64,000 bases of DNA from contig CAINGU010000082.1 in assembly GCA_903848645.1 (NCBI GenBank), forward strand, positions 186,001-250,000. Direction: 5' to 3'. Within the stretch, counting starts at the first letter, position 1; each line of letters starts with the position of its first letter. This document shows, piece after piece, positions 19,661 through 29,700 of the stretch. The DNA comes from an uncultured cyanobacterium (GTDB taxonomy: Bacteria; Cyanobacteriota; Cyanobacteriia; Cyanobacteriales; Nostocaceae). The notes under the pieces were generated by a model. The model saw nothing but the letters and a program-made list of their open reading frames with translations. It had not been told where the DNA came from and ran no database searches. Position numbers and translations under genes: made by a program.

Positions 19661-21568
19661 CTACTTGCTTTCAGTGAAATCAGCATCAATGACATCATCA
19701 CCACTACCAGAAGGAGGAGTAGAACCACCACCTTGAGGTTCAGCACCAGCAGCACCAGCAGCATCACCAGCTTGTTGATAGATATTGCTACCAATAGCAA
19801 ACAGAGCTTGTTGCAGTTCTGGCATCAACTTCTCAATTTGAGCATCATTTTCTTGAGCCACAGCTTCTCTGACTTCCTTGACCAAACCTTCAACCTTAGT
19901 TTTATCAGCAGCCGGGACCTTATCACCCAACTCTTCCAACTGCTTTTCAGCTTGATAAGCTAAAGAATCAGCTTGGTTTTTGCGTTCAATTTTTTCACGA
20001 CGTTCCTTATCAGAAGAAGCATTTTGTTCAGCTTCTCTCACCATGCGTTCTACATCATTCTTATCAAGAGTAGAAGCACCAGTGATACTGATAGATTGTT
20101 CCTTCCCAGTTCCCTTATCCTTAGCCGCAACGTTGAGAATACCGTTAGCGTCAATATCAAAGGTAACTTCAATTTGGGGAACACCACGAGGAGCAGGAGG
20201 AATACCATCCAAACGGAAAGTTCCTAAACTCTTATTATCATTGGCAAATTCTCTCTCACCTTGGAGAACGTGAATTTCCACATTGCTTTGTCCGTCTACC
20301 GCAGTAGAGAACACTTCAGATTTTTTGGTAGGAATCGTAGTGTTGCGAGGAATAATCTTAGTCATTACACCACCCAAGGTTTCTACACCCAAAGATAATG
20401 GTGTTACATCTAACAACAAGATACCTGTAACATCACCAGCCAAAACACCCGCTTGAATAGCAGCACCAACAGCTACCACTTCATCAGGGTTAACAGTTTG
20501 GTTAGGTTCTTTACCTAACACCCGTTTAACCACATCTTGAACGGCAGGAATCCGGGTAGAACCACCAACGAGAACAACTTCGTCAATATTGGTTTTATTT
20601 AACTTCGCACCTTTAAGCGCATCTTCTACAGGAATGCGGCAACGGTCAATTAAATCAGAACAAAGTTCTTCAAATGTGGCGCGAGTGAGAATTGTATCTA
20701 AATGCTTGGGACCGTCTTGGGTAGCGGTAATAAATGGCAGGTTAATTTCCGCCTGACTAACGCTAGAAAGTTCAATTTTGGCTTTTTCAGCCGCTTCAGT
20801 CAGACGTTGTAAAGCTTGTTTGTCTTTACGTAGGTCAATCCCTTCGTCTTTTTTGAACTTTTCTGCTAAGAAATCAACGATTTTTTTATCAAAGTCGTCA
20901 CCACCCAGGTGAGTATCACCGGATGTTGATAATACTTCAAATACACCATCACCTACTTCCAAAACGGATACGTCGAAAGTACCACCACCCAAGTCAAATA
21001 CGAGGATAGTTTCATTACTCTTTTTATCAAAGCCATAAGCTAAGGAAGCAGCAGTAGGTTCGTTGATAATGCGGAGAACGTCAATACCAGCGATTTTTCC
21101 CGCGTCTTTTGTGGCTTGACGTTGGGAGTCGTTGAAGTAAGCAGGAACGGTAATTACAGCTTGGGTAACAGTTTCACCCAGGTATTTACTAGCATCTTCC
21201 ACTAATTTGCGAAGAACCTTGGCAGAAATTTCTTCAGGCGCAAATTGCTTACCAGCACCGGGAGAATCTACTTTAACGTTACCGCCGCTACTGAGAACTT
21301 TATAAGAAACTTCTGTAGCTTCATTGGTAATTTCTTCAAAACGACGACCGATAAAGCGTTTTACAGAATAAAAAGTATTTTCGGGGTTCATTACCGCTTG
21401 GCGTTTAGCGATTTGACCAACTAAATTGTCGCCATTTTTGGCAAACGCAACTACTGAGGGTGTTGTCCGAAAACCTTCTGCATTAGCGATAACAGTGGGT
21501 TTACCACCTTCCATTACTGCCACGCAGGAGTTAGTTGTACCTAAATCAATGCCAACTACTTTTGCCAT
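19661..21568 (-). CDS. dnaK: Chaperone DnaK (Hsp70)
   Basis: ATP-dependent chaperone, 635 aa. N-terminal ATPase domain: [39 protein letters not shown], and [18 protein letters not shown]. The substrate-binding domain starts near residue 390 with [16 protein letters not shown]. The helical lid ends in a Gly/Ser-rich tail with [12 protein letters not shown], close to the usual DnaK C-terminus. No grpE or dnaJ is adjacent, so this is a solitary dnaK (cyanobacteria commonly have several). I found no CIRCE inverted repeat upstream. Confidence 0.97.
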   Translation of the reverse strand: MAKVVGIDLGTTNSCVAVMEGGKPTVIANAEGFRTTPSVVAFAKNGDNLVGQIAKRQAVMNPENTFYSVKRFIGRRFEEITNEATEVSYKVLSSGGNVKVDSPGAGKQFAPEEISAKVLRKLVEDASKYLGETVTQAVITVPAYFNDSQRQATKDAGKIAGIDVLRIINEPTAASLAYGFDKKSNETILVFDLGGGTFDVSVLEVGDGVFEVLSTSGDTHLGGDDFDKKIVDFLAEKFKKDEGIDLRKDKQALQRLTEAAEKAKIELSSVSQAEINLPFITATQDGPKHLDTILTRATFEELCSDLIDRCRIPVEDALKGAKLNKTNIDEVVLVGGSTRIPAVQDVVKRVLGKEPNQTVNPDEVVAVGAAIQAGVLAGDVTGILLLDVTPLSLGVETLGGVMTKIIPRNTTIPTKKSEVFSTAVDGQSNVEIHVLQGEREFANDNKSLGTFRLDGIPPAPRGVPQIEVTFDIDANGILNVAAKDKGTGKEQSISITGASTLDKNDVERMVREAEQNASSDKERREKIERKNQADSLAYQAEKQLEELGDKVPAADKTKVEGLVKEVREAVAQENDAQIEKLMPELQQALFAIGSNIYQQAGDAAGAAGAEPQGGGSTPPSGSGDDVIDADFTESK

Positions 21569-21991
21569 TTTGGGTGTTTGCTCCGTATAAAATTACTAAA
21601 TGAATCAGAGAGAATATAAAATTGCATTAACTAACTGCTAATAACAATTAGTTGGGTTAGGCTTTGCGGGGAATTAAACCCCAAACTAAGCTAATATCAT
21701 ATAAACTCAGTGGTAGCCATTCCATGAAGGGTGGTTTACCGAACCGTTAGGGGAACGGTGAATTTTATAAATTATTTCTAGTGGTTTCATGGATGAATGT
21801 GCTTTCACATTGACTAACTGTATGAGAATTAATACTTTCAGGAATTGGGGTGAACCGTAACTTTATAGTCGTATTTGCCGTCAAACCCTATCGGGAATTA
21901 AAAATTAAGAATTAAAAATTAAAAATTATACCCTTGACTCCGTAATAAGGGGCTTGCTAATTTGTAATTATTCCCCTGCCCCCTGCCTTAT
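21569..21991. other. dnaK upstream region with nested inverted repeats
   Basis: 423 bases without an ORF. TCCATGAA (21721-21728) pairs with TTCATGGA (21786-21793) and encloses ACCGTTAGGGGAACGGT, a 6-bp hairpin (21743-21759). Further on is an ATTAAAAATTA-rich tract (about 21896-21930). No CIRCE element or recognisable sigma-32-type promoter was seen. Confidence 0.5.
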
Positions 21992-22864
21992 TTACGAAGC
22001 AGGTATACCAGGGCGTTCCCCTTTTTGAAACTTCAGCCATGCCTGTTGTAGGGCTGCGGGTGCGGGATTAGCAGCATCATAAATGACAATGACATTGGTT
22101 AAAGGTCTACCAGCAGGAACTACAATATTAGTTTTGCTGGCTAAGGCTCTAGATGCTCCACCATCTAAATTCATGGCTTCGTAACAACCGATTGCTTTCA
22201 TTGCTTCCGCTTCTTGCTGTAAAGAAAGGTCAATTTCAAAGTTCACTAAAATCAGCTTTTTACCGTCCTGGGTAAAACCAATCGCTGTCCGTGCGCCATT
22301 TCCTAAAACATGAGGATCTTTAAAACCTTCAATTTTTGGGTTTAGCCAAATTTCCCCTTGTCGCAGTAGTCGCGGTCCACAAGTGAGCGAAAACCAATGT
22401 TTATTCCATTCTGGTTTGCCGTCTACTCTGGCTGTCACCATTTCTGGTTTGTTGCCAACTCCTAACCCCAAGGTAGTCCCAAAGTTTTCCCACCGACTGT
22501 ATTTAACAAATTTTCCCCCGGCCACCATATTGCCCATCACTGTTTTTTGCGGGTTTTTGGCGAAAAATGTGCCGTTAGCAACTACAGTAGCCTTATAACG
22601 CGCCACCAATTTATTAAATTCTTCATCACCACTGGTTTTTTGAATTGTGTTCGCAAAATTGGCATTTTTGGCTAAACCCATGGTGATAAAGGTTTTTGGA
22701 TCTGTGAGGTCAACTATGGTTTGATAAAAAGGGATACCATTAATTTGACTTTTGTTTACCTGTACAGCTTGGGCATAACTAGGTAATGTTAGAGTTAATC
22801 CTTGGGCTAAGGTTGCTCCACTAAGAAATAAAAAGGATCTGCGGCTGATTTTGCTCATTGTCAT
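21992..22864 (-). CDS. Phosphodiester glycosidase-family protein with Tat-type signal
   Basis: 290 aa. The N-terminus SKISRRSFLFLSGATLAQ followed by a hydrophobic stretch and SYAQA is a twin-arginine signal, so the protein is likely periplasmic. The body matches the NAGPA/DUF2233 fold: ATVVANGTFFA, GNMVAGGKFV, GARTAIGFTQDGKKLILVNF, and the Asp-Gly signature MNLDGGASRALA near residue 240. Members cleave GlcNAc-1-phosphodiesters or related links; the bacterial substrate is unknown. It stands alone on the minus strand. Confidence 0.8.
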   Translation of the reverse strand: MTMSKISRRSFLFLSGATLAQGLTLTLPSYAQAVQVNKSQINGIPFYQTIVDLTDPKTFITMGLAKNANFANTIQKTSGDEEFNKLVARYKATVVANGTFFAKNPQKTVMGNMVAGGKFVKYSRWENFGTTLGLGVGNKPEMVTARVDGKPEWNKHWFSLTCGPRLLRQGEIWLNPKIEGFKDPHVLGNGARTAIGFTQDGKKLILVNFEIDLSLQQEAEAMKAIGCYEAMNLDGGASRALASKTNIVVPAGRPLTNVIVIYDAANPAPAALQQAWLKFQKGERPGIPAS

Positions 22865-22909
22865 AATTGATGTTTATTAATTCTTGCTTCTTTTTCTTGA
22901 CTTCTGAAT

Positions 22910-22932
22910 GGGCGCAGACCCTGCGCCCCTAC
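22910..22932. repeat. GGGCGCAG palindrome upstream of the pseudouridine synthase
   Basis: GGGCGCAGACCCTGCGCCCC followed by TACCTCCTGACTCC repeats almost exactly the units found upstream of sqdX, about 21 kb away. Confidence 0.8.
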
Positions 22933-22954
22933 CTCCTGACTCCTCCTATATTTT

Positions 22955-23539
22955 ATGAATAATCGGTATATTATTTTTCACAAACCCTATGGAGTTCTGA
23001 GTCAATTTACTCAAGAAAGTCCTAAACATATCACGCTGAAAGAGTATATAAATGTTCCTAATGTCTATGCTGTGGGGCGTTTAGATTGGGATAGTGAAGG
23101 GTTACTGTTGTTAACAAATGATGGACAGTTACAGCATCGTTTAGCACATCCGCGTTTTGGTCATCAACGTACCTATTGGGCGCAAGTGGAGCGTATTCCC
23201 GATGTTGATGCAATCCGTAAGCTACAAACTGGGGTAGAAATTCAAGATTACCGGACTGCCCCTGCTCAAGTTAGGTTATTGTTAGAAGAACCATTGGTAG
23301 GACAACGCACTCCACCCATTAGATTTCGTCAAAATATTCCCACGGCTTGGCTAGAAATGACCCTAACTGAAGGCAAAAACCGCCAAGTCCGTCGCATGAC
23401 TGCGGCTGTGGGGTTTCCAACTTTGCGATTGATTAGGGTGAGTATTGCTAATATTCAATTACAGGATTTAGCCCCAGGACAATGGCGAGAACTCACTCCC
23501 TTAGAACTCACAAAGCTAAATTATTCACCGGAAAACTAG
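22955..23539 (+). CDS. 23S rRNA pseudouridine synthase, RluE-like
   Basis: 194 aa, a short RsuA/RluB/RluE-type enzyme without an S4 domain. It starts [17 protein letters not shown], has the catalytic Asp in [18 protein letters not shown], and ends with [20 protein letters not shown]. These isomerise a single uridine in 23S rRNA; RluE (U2457 in E. coli numbering) is the closest in size. A dispersed palindrome occupies the 5' flank. The exact target is inferred. Confidence 0.85.
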   Translation: MNNRYIIFHKPYGVLSQFTQESPKHITLKEYINVPNVYAVGRLDWDSEGLLLLTNDGQLQHRLAHPRFGHQRTYWAQVERIPDVDAIRKLQTGVEIQDYRTAPAQVRLLLEEPLVGQRTPPIRFRQNIPTAWLEMTLTEGKNRQVRRMTAAVGFPTLRLIRVSIANIQLQDLAPGQWRELTPLELTKLNYSPEN

Positions 23540-23782
23540 ATTAGTTTACTGTAATATCAGTATACCGGAGAGTGTCAACAATGCCACTTAATTCCCAAGT
23601 TAGACAATTTTAGATTGTAGATTCTAGATTTATTCTCTGAATAAATTCAGCTATTTCCGACCTGTTTAAATTTTGAATTCAAGATTTAAAATTTAAAATC
23701 TAAAATTTTAATTAGCTAATTGTAGCACTTTCGATATTAGTAGCTAGAAGCACCTTAGCAGGAACATCAAGGAACTTCCACT

Positions 23783-25693
23783 ATGCTGATTTGTCCCCAG
23801 TGTAAATTTGAAAACCCTGATCATAATAAGTTTTGTCAAAGCTGTGGTACATCCTTAGCTCATAAAATCTGCGTCCAATGCAGTGCTAATATAGCTTTAG
23901 ATGCACAATATTGTCATAAATGTGATGCAGAATGTGTCCCGATTTGGTGGGCTATAATTAGCCAGGCATTACCTATAGAAGTTTCTGCTGTTGCGGAAAC
24001 TGGGGAATTAATTCAAAATCCAGAAAATGAAAATATAGTAAATGGTGTCAGTGATTCTAGTCCGTTTTTAAAATTTGCCATAGATTCCTATTTAGATCCG
24101 CAACAGCGTTATCGTGTCTTAGAATCTCTAGTAACTCCAGAACTTATTGCGGCTAATCTAGAAGTAAAAGTCAGGGTTTTAGATTGCCAACCTTACCAAG
24201 TATCACCAATTGAGGCCAGCTTTGGACATGAAACCAAGATAGATCCAAATACAATTCCTGATTTCGCAAAGGTTTATCTAGAATTGCGGGAAGAAATGCA
24301 CCCAGCAATACCCAAGATTCATGATGCTTGGCAGCAAGATGATTTACAAGTGGTGTTATTAGAAGATAGATCCGATTGGCCAATATTGCTTGATGTCTGG
24401 CAGCAAGACACAACAAGTATGTTGGAAATTTTATATTGGTTTTATCAAATGACTCAACTCTGGGAGTTATTAGAGGGTGTGGGTTGTTGTCAAAGTTTGT
24501 TAGAGTTATCGAATTTGCGATTAGATGAAGACCAAGCTTTGGTATTACAACGGTTATATCCTCATGATGGAAAACAAGCTTTAACAATTAAAAGCCTGGG
24601 TCAGCTATGGCAAACTTTGTTTAGAGAATCCCAACGCACTCAATTTGGCTGTGTTGTGCAAATGTTGGAGGATGTGGAATCTGGAAATATTCAAACTTTG
24701 ACACAATTGCAATTGCGGTTGCAAGAAATGGCCACAGAAATCCAAGAAGTATCTAGTCAGGAAATATCCCATTCTGATTCTGCTTTAAGTATCTTGCAAG
24801 TAGACACTAAACCAGAAGATGTCATTACTAAAAATGATGATGCACCAACTATGGTGCTGTCTATGCAACTAAGTAGTTTGGAATATGTTGCATATACGGA
24901 TGTTGGTCGTCAACGGAATCATAATGAAGATTATTTTGGGATTGAGAGTCAAATTAATAGGCTGGAATTACCAAGAAATCGTATTATCAAAGCACAAGGG
25001 TTATATATTCTTTGTGATGGTATGGGTGGTCATGCTGGGGGTGAAGTAGCCAGTGAATTAGCTGTAAATACTATCCGTCAATATTTTCAAGAAACCTGGG
25101 AGGAGGAAGAATTACCTAGAAAAGAAAGTATCCGAGAGTCTGTTTATTTGGCGAATCAAGCTATTTATGAGCTTAATCAACAAGAAGCCCGTTCTGGCAT
25201 TGGTCGCATGGGTACTACTTTGGTAATGTTATTACTCCAGGATAATCACGCAGCAATTGCTCATGTGGGAGATAGTCGTCTTTATTGCGTGACTCGCAAG
25301 CGAGGACTAGAACAACTAACCACAGATCATGAAGTTGGTCAACGGGAAATTGCTAGGGGTGTAGAACCCAGCATCGCCTATGGCCGTGCAGATGCTTATC
25401 AACTTACCCAGGCTTTGGGTCCGCGCAATGAAAATTCTCTCCATCCCAGTGTGGAATTCTTTGATATTAATGAAGATATGCTGCTGGTGTTGGTATCAGA
25501 TGGTTTATCAGATAATGATTGTCTGGAGACCCATTGGCAAACTTATCTTCAACCTTTACTCAGTTCAGCTAGTAATTTGGAAAAAGGCATTCAAGATTTA
25601 ATTGAGTTGGGTAATGAACATAATGGTCATGACAATATTACAGCTATACTGGTACGAGTAAAAGTTCGTCCATCCCAGCAAGGTTGGTTCTAA
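23783..25693 (+). CDS. Zinc-ribbon PP2C-type Ser/Thr phosphatase
   Basis: 636 aa. Two N-terminal zinc ribbons are visible (CPQCKFENPDHNKFCQSCG and CVQCSANIALDAQYCHKCD), then a roughly 320-aa region of unknown fold. The C-terminal PP2C domain (about 370-630) has TDVGRQRNHNEDYFGIE, LCDGMGGHAGGEVASELA, HVGDSRLYCV, LVSDGLSDND and GHDNITAIL, which supply the metal-binding aspartates. It lies 35 bases before an FHA-kinase gene that also has a zinc ribbon. The pair probably forms one operon acting on shared phosphoproteins. The middle region may be a degenerate kinase-like scaffold; not certain. Confidence 0.92.
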   Translation: MLICPQCKFENPDHNKFCQSCGTSLAHKICVQCSANIALDAQYCHKCDAECVPIWWAIISQALPIEVSAVAETGELIQNPENENIVNGVSDSSPFLKFAIDSYLDPQQRYRVLESLVTPELIAANLEVKVRVLDCQPYQVSPIEASFGHETKIDPNTIPDFAKVYLELREEMHPAIPKIHDAWQQDDLQVVLLEDRSDWPILLDVWQQDTTSMLEILYWFYQMTQLWELLEGVGCCQSLLELSNLRLDEDQALVLQRLYPHDGKQALTIKSLGQLWQTLFRESQRTQFGCVVQMLEDVESGNIQTLTQLQLRLQEMATEIQEVSSQEISHSDSALSILQVDTKPEDVITKNDDAPTMVLSMQLSSLEYVAYTDVGRQRNHNEDYFGIESQINRLELPRNRIIKAQGLYILCDGMGGHAGGEVASELAVNTIRQYFQETWEEEELPRKESIRESVYLANQAIYELNQQEARSGIGRMGTTLVMLLLQDNHAAIAHVGDSRLYCVTRKRGLEQLTTDHEVGQREIARGVEPSIAYGRADAYQLTQALGPRNENSLHPSVEFFDINEDMLLVLVSDGLSDNDCLETHWQTYLQPLLSSASNLEKGIQDLIELGNEHNGHDNITAILVRVKVRPSQQGWF

Positions 25694-25728
25694 AGTTAGT
25701 TTTTTGTTCTTAGGTTTGAAGTTGTATT

Positions 25729-26985
25729 GTGATTACTCTAACCCTATTAGAAAAAAGCACAAAAACACCGCTCAAGCAGTGGTGCTTTGAGGGTTCTACC
25801 GTCATTCGCATTGGTCGGGCGGTGGATAATCACGTTGTTTTGGCTGATAATTTAGTTTCTCGGTATCACTTGGAACTGAAATTAGTTACTAATGCCAGGG
25901 GGGATGATTGGCAGGTAATTAGTCAAGGTACTAATGGCACTTTCCTTAATGGTTGTTTAGTCAATAAATCTGATCTTCCTGATAATTCTCTCCTGCAATT
26001 AGCTCAGGGGGGTCCTTTGCTTCAGGTACAAATTCAGCAATTATCTCCTGTCGTTACTCTTTCTTCACAGTCTGACGGTGGGGAAATTAGTCATGGCATA
26101 AAACCAGTATTTTCCGGTTCTAGTTGTTCCCACGAAGGGAATCATCCGGGAAATGTCTTTTGTGTTCACTGTGGCCAACCAATTTTGGTACAAAAGACTA
26201 TTCGCCATTATCAGGTATTACGCACGCTGGGAAAAGGCGGCATGGGTACTACCTATTTAGCCTGGGATGCCATAGGTAAAATTACTGGTGTACCACAACT
26301 GCTGGTACTAAAGCAAATGAATGCTGATATGGTCAAAATCCCCAAGGCACAAGAGTTATTTCAAAGAGAGGCTAGTATCCTTAAATACCTCAATCATGAA
26401 GGAGTTCCCAAATATTATGATTTCTTTGTAGAAGATGGTAAAAAATACTTGGCTATGGAATTAATTCACGGTCAAGATTTGGAAAAACGGATCTTATTAA
26501 CTGGACCTGTAACACCTAAACAGGCGATCGCTTGGATGGTGCAAACTTGTGATATTCTAGATTATCTTCATCACCAAGAACCACCATTAATTCACCGGGA
26601 TATTAAACCGGCTAATTTGATGGTGCGAGGTGGTAATAATACTATTGTTGTTTTAGATTTTGGTGCTGTTAAGGAAATTGGCACAAAACCAGGCACAAGA
26701 ATTGGTGCTGAAGGCTATTGCGCTCCTGAACAGGAACGGGGACAACCTCTGACTCAATCTGATTTGTATGCTATTGGTCCAACGTTAATTTTTTTATTAA
26801 CTGGGGAAAATCCTTTAAAGTTTTATCGTCAACGGGGACGGAATTTTCGGTTTGATGTTAAAGGTATACCGACTATTAGCAATGAATTGAGACAGGTAAT
26901 TGATTGTGTGACAGAACCTTTACCACGCGATCGCTATCATACTGCACAAGAGTTAGCTCAGGCATTAATGTCAATCACCAGTTAG
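25729..26985 (+). CDS. FHA-domain Ser/Thr protein kinase with zinc ribbon
   Basis: 418 aa, GTG start. The N-terminal FHA domain (about 20-95) has VIRIGRAVDNHVVLADNLVS and SQGTNGTFLNG, for phosphothreonine binding. A zinc ribbon follows (CSHEGNHPGNVFCVHCG). The Hanks-type kinase domain (about 157-418) has LGKGGMGTTYLAWD, a VAIK-like Lys in LLVLKQM, catalytic HRDIKPANLM and VLDFGAVKE. No membrane segment is present, so it is cytosolic. It is paired with the upstream PP2C gene. Its last 15 bases overlap the convergent Uma2 gene. Confidence 0.93.
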   Translation: MITLTLLEKSTKTPLKQWCFEGSTVIRIGRAVDNHVVLADNLVSRYHLELKLVTNARGDDWQVISQGTNGTFLNGCLVNKSDLPDNSLLQLAQGGPLLQVQIQQLSPVVTLSSQSDGGEISHGIKPVFSGSSCSHEGNHPGNVFCVHCGQPILVQKTIRHYQVLRTLGKGGMGTTYLAWDAIGKITGVPQLLVLKQMNADMVKIPKAQELFQREASILKYLNHEGVPKYYDFFVEDGKKYLAMELIHGQDLEKRILLTGPVTPKQAIAWMVQTCDILDYLHHQEPPLIHRDIKPANLMVRGGNNTIVVLDFGAVKEIGTKPGTRIGAEGYCAPEQERGQPLTQSDLYAIGPTLIFLLTGENPLKFYRQRGRNFRFDVKGIPTISNELRQVIDCVTEPLPRDRYHTAQELAQALMSITS

Positions 26986-27588
26986 CAATATCTGGTTAGC
27001 TGTTAATTGCAGTTCGGGGAAAATACGTGAAACCACTTGCTCGTTGTCTTTGAATTGGCTAATTTGATACTCATCACCAATTAGAGAACAAACTGATATA
27101 GTGGGCTGTTTTGGTTCACCAACGAATTTAGAAGCGCCAAAAGGCTGATAATCAACAATCCAGTATTCTTTAATTCCCATTTCTTCATAATCACTATATT
27201 TTCTATAGTAATCAACTCGCCAATTGCTACTAACCACTTCAATCACTAATGGCACAGAATCACCTTGAGTTACTGTTGATGTTTTTTCCCAAAGAGGTTC
27301 ATTGACTAGGTTTGTGGGATCTATCAACAAAATATCTGGACAATAGGCTGATTCTCTTGTTGCTGGCTTAACTAATGCCTGCTTGGGGATGAAATACGGA
27401 AAATTTAAGCGGCGACACTCTATAGCTAACTCTATAGTTAAAAACCCAGTTCTTCTTTCGTGCTTTCCTAATGGCGGATTCATCTCGATAATTTCCCCGT
27501 CATGCAATTCATAAAATCCGCCTTCTGGTTTCCATTTAATAAACTCTTCAAAGGTTACTAACTGGGTTTTAGGTAAGGCTTGAATCAT
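26971..27588 (-). CDS. Uma2-family (DUF820) PD-(D/E)xK nuclease-fold protein
   Basis: 205 aa. The fold's acidic residues are in YCPDILLID and in PLVIEVVSSNWRVDYYRKYS, followed by YEEMGIKEYWIVD, all diagnostic of Uma2. Cyanobacteria carry dozens of copies; a restriction-endonuclease-like fold is established but the function is not. The 3' end overlaps the kinase gene by 15 bases on the opposite strand. Confidence 0.9.
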   Translation of the reverse strand: MIQALPKTQLVTFEEFIKWKPEGGFYELHDGEIIEMNPPLGKHERRTGFLTIELAIECRRLNFPYFIPKQALVKPATRESAYCPDILLIDPTNLVNEPLWEKTSTVTQGDSVPLVIEVVSSNWRVDYYRKYSDYEEMGIKEYWIVDYQPFGASKFVGEPKQPTISVCSLIGDEYQISQFKDNEQVVSRIFPELQLTANQILLTGD

Positions 27589-27600
27589 AATTTATCTGCC

Positions 27601-27735
27601 TTAGTTAAGATGCCTGAGTATCTTAGGACACTGAATGCCAGATCGTTGTTGTGCTAAATCTGTAATAGAATTATGGCGGAAGTTAACCCACCATTGAAAC
27701 AAGGACAAGGGAATATCATTGCCAAAGGTAGGCAT
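27601..27735 (-). CDS. Possible 44-aa small protein
   Basis: Too short for the supplied track. It starts MPTFGNDIPLSLFQWWVNFR and ends ILRHLN, with an aromatic, basic composition. It ends 13 bases before the Uma2 start on the same strand. I do not recognise it; it could also be chance or the tail of a lost gene. Confidence 0.25.
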   Translation of the reverse strand: MPTFGNDIPLSLFQWWVNFRHNSITDLAQQRSGIQCPKILRHLN

Positions 27736-27780
27736 ATTTGCGCCAAGCTGTATTAGATATAGCTGGTATATTTTAGATAT

Positions 27781-27999
27781 TTAGTCATCGTCCCACTTTT
27801 CTACCGCTAGTAAGTCGCTAATGGGATCTTGGGTACTAAATCCAAAGTCTAGCAACTCTTGTTTCCAATGCTGCCATTCATCGCCATAGAGTAAGGCAAT
27901 TTTCCAAATCCTATCATTGGGTTTGATAATATTGGATTCTACGAGTGATTGCACATTACGCTGCAATTTCACCATTGGGTGAATTACTTGCTGAATCAT
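27781..27999 (-). CDS. Small conserved cyanobacterial protein (DUF4327-like)
   Basis: The ORF track opens at a TTG (28062), giving 93 aa, but the conserved protein more likely starts at the internal ATG (27999), MIQQVIHPMVKLQRNVQSLV, giving 72 aa. Recognisable segments are IIKPNDRIWKIALLYGDEW and LDFGFSTQDPISDLLAVEKW, which resemble the cyanobacterial DUF4327 family of unknown role. It is soluble and acidic at the C-terminus, with no obvious operon partner. Confidence 0.65.
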   Translation of the reverse strand: MIQQVIHPMVKLQRNVQSLVESNIIKPNDRIWKIALLYGDEWQHWKQELLDFGFSTQDPISDLLAVEKWDDD

Positions 28000-28062
28000 A
28001 ACCTCGGTGTATTTCAGATTTTTGTGTGTAAATGCTTGATTAAAACAGCTTTCCGTTTGCAA

Positions 28063-28495
28063 TTATTACCTGTGCGTAGAGCAATTATGGTTTGGCAAAG
28101 CTAGTCTTAACTTTCTTAGTATACCATAACCAATGATAGTAAATTGCTTGGGAATTCGTTTTTGTACGGTAATCACCACCACTAACTGCTTTTGATGCTG
28201 AATAGTTGTGGACATAGCCAGTTTACAAGGTTTTCAGGCTTGTGATTGCCATGATAACGCAAGTAAAGAAAATTGACACAAATTTTTTAATTTAAATTTT
28301 GGGATTAATTAAGTAGTCTGACAAAATTAAATTCACTTATTGAGAAAGGGAACAGGGAACAGGAAAATCAGTTGTGTAATTAATTCTGTCCTATTACTTA
28401 TTTTGCATGAGAAAGAATATTATGTATTAGTATGTATTAGATAGATATATAAATTTCCTGAATTTTACTGTAGATGATCAATAGGTTGACACATC
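28063..28495. other. Intergenic region with minor repeats, no gene seen
   Basis: 433 AT-rich bases. It has a GGGAACA-type STRR (about 28346-28361) and a direct duplication of TATGTATTAG (28421-28440). No ORF, tRNA or strong hairpin was found. Confidence 0.55.
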
Positions 28496-29413
28496 ATGGA
28501 ATATAGTGTCGTTATTACAACTTACAATCGTTTAAATTTACTAAAACGAGCAATTGACTCAGCGTTACAGCAAACCTTACCTTGTGAAGTTATTATTGTT
28601 GATGATTGTTCTTCTGACGGTACAGAAGAGTATATTCAGAGCTTAGGTAATCAGGTTATTTACCATCGTAACCCCAGGAATATGGGTCATTCAGCCAGCG
28701 TTAATGCTGGTGTAGATATTGCTTCTGGAGACTGGATTAAACTCTTAGATGATGATGATTATCTCAGTCATGAATGTATGGAGACTATGGACAAGATTAT
28801 TACCAATAATCCTAATATTGTCATTTGCTCTTGTCAAGCATTGCAAGTAGATATCAACAGTAATGTGTTCGGCCAAGCTAAAATAGCAACTGGAAATATC
28901 CGTTATATTCCCCAAGTAGATATTCATTATCTCATGTTCCTAGATTTATTACCATTTGGAACACCAACTCAAGTGGCATTTCAAAAAGATGCGTTTATGA
29001 AATCAGGAGGTTGGGATTCTGCTTTTGATTATAACTATGATGATATTATTTGTTGGATAAAAATTACTAAATATGGCGATGCTATTTTACTGGATAAATA
29101 TCTAGCTTACAGAATGGTTTGGCCAGGTTCAATTAACAAAAAAATATCATTTCAGGAACGGTTAAACAAAAATATTTTAATTAAGGAAAAAATTATTCCT
29201 TTAGTTTCTAGTAAGTACACAAATATCTTACCTACTTTGGAAATAATTGAGAAATATTTAAGGCTGCACTGGGGTTTAATCAGTGCTAAAAATAAAAACT
29301 TCTCAGAAAGTTGGCAAATACTCAGCCAAGCCATATTTTCCCCTCCTGCTTGGCAATTATTTCTAAAAACTCGATTATCCAGAAAATTCGATCACCTCAA
29401 TAGTAAAACTTAG
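28496..29413 (+). CDS. Family 2 glycosyltransferase
   Basis: 305 aa, GT-A fold. The nucleotide-binding start is YSVVITTYNRLNLLKRAIDS and VIIVDDCSSDGTEEYI; the DxD-type metal site is in WIKLLDDDDYLSHEC. FGTPTQVAFQKDAFMKSGGWD and a YDDIICWIKI segment supply the acceptor side. No transmembrane helix. Alone among its neighbours, so the sugar and acceptor cannot be inferred; a surface polysaccharide role is the default guess. Confidence 0.88.
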   Translation: MEYSVVITTYNRLNLLKRAIDSALQQTLPCEVIIVDDCSSDGTEEYIQSLGNQVIYHRNPRNMGHSASVNAGVDIASGDWIKLLDDDDYLSHECMETMDKIITNNPNIVICSCQALQVDINSNVFGQAKIATGNIRYIPQVDIHYLMFLDLLPFGTPTQVAFQKDAFMKSGGWDSAFDYNYDDIICWIKITKYGDAILLDKYLAYRMVWPGSINKKISFQERLNKNILIKEKIIPLVSSKYTNILPTLEIIEKYLRLHWGLISAKNKNFSESWQILSQAIFSPPAWQLFLKTRLSRKFDHLNSKT

Positions 29414-29420
29414 TTTACAA

Positions 29421-29447
29421 AAAAGGGAACAGGGAACAGGGAACAGA
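29421..29447. repeat. GGGAACA heptamer STRR after the glycosyltransferase
   Basis: Three GGGAACA units in tandem. The remaining bases to 29700 hold a GATGC..GCATC hairpin around GTAGCCCG (29504-29530) and no ORF. Confidence 0.75.
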
Positions 29448-29700
29448 TAAGAAACAAAAATTTCTGAGTCCAGAGCTTCAGTCAAAAAAAAGATGTTTTT
29501 AAAAGATGCGTAGCCCGAAAAAAACGGCATCCTTATTTCAATCTCATATTTAAAAACATGAGTTTTCCCTGTTCCCTATTGCTTCCTGTTCCCTCTGAAA
29601 TCCAAAAGGCATTTTCAGAAATGGAATATGCGTATTCTAGAACTCTTGTAGAGACATTCTATGTAACGTTTCTACATTCTTTTTTGGAGATATCTAAACT

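Noticed and set aside
19546-20273. Several ORFs opposite or out of frame with dnaK (19546-19800, 19733-19963, 19973-20273)
   Set aside because: Shadows of the dnaK coding sequence with low-complexity Leu/Val/Ser translations.
21569-21720. CIRCE/HrcA operator upstream of dnaK
   Set aside because: No TTAGCACTC-N9-GAGTGCTAA inverted repeat is present.
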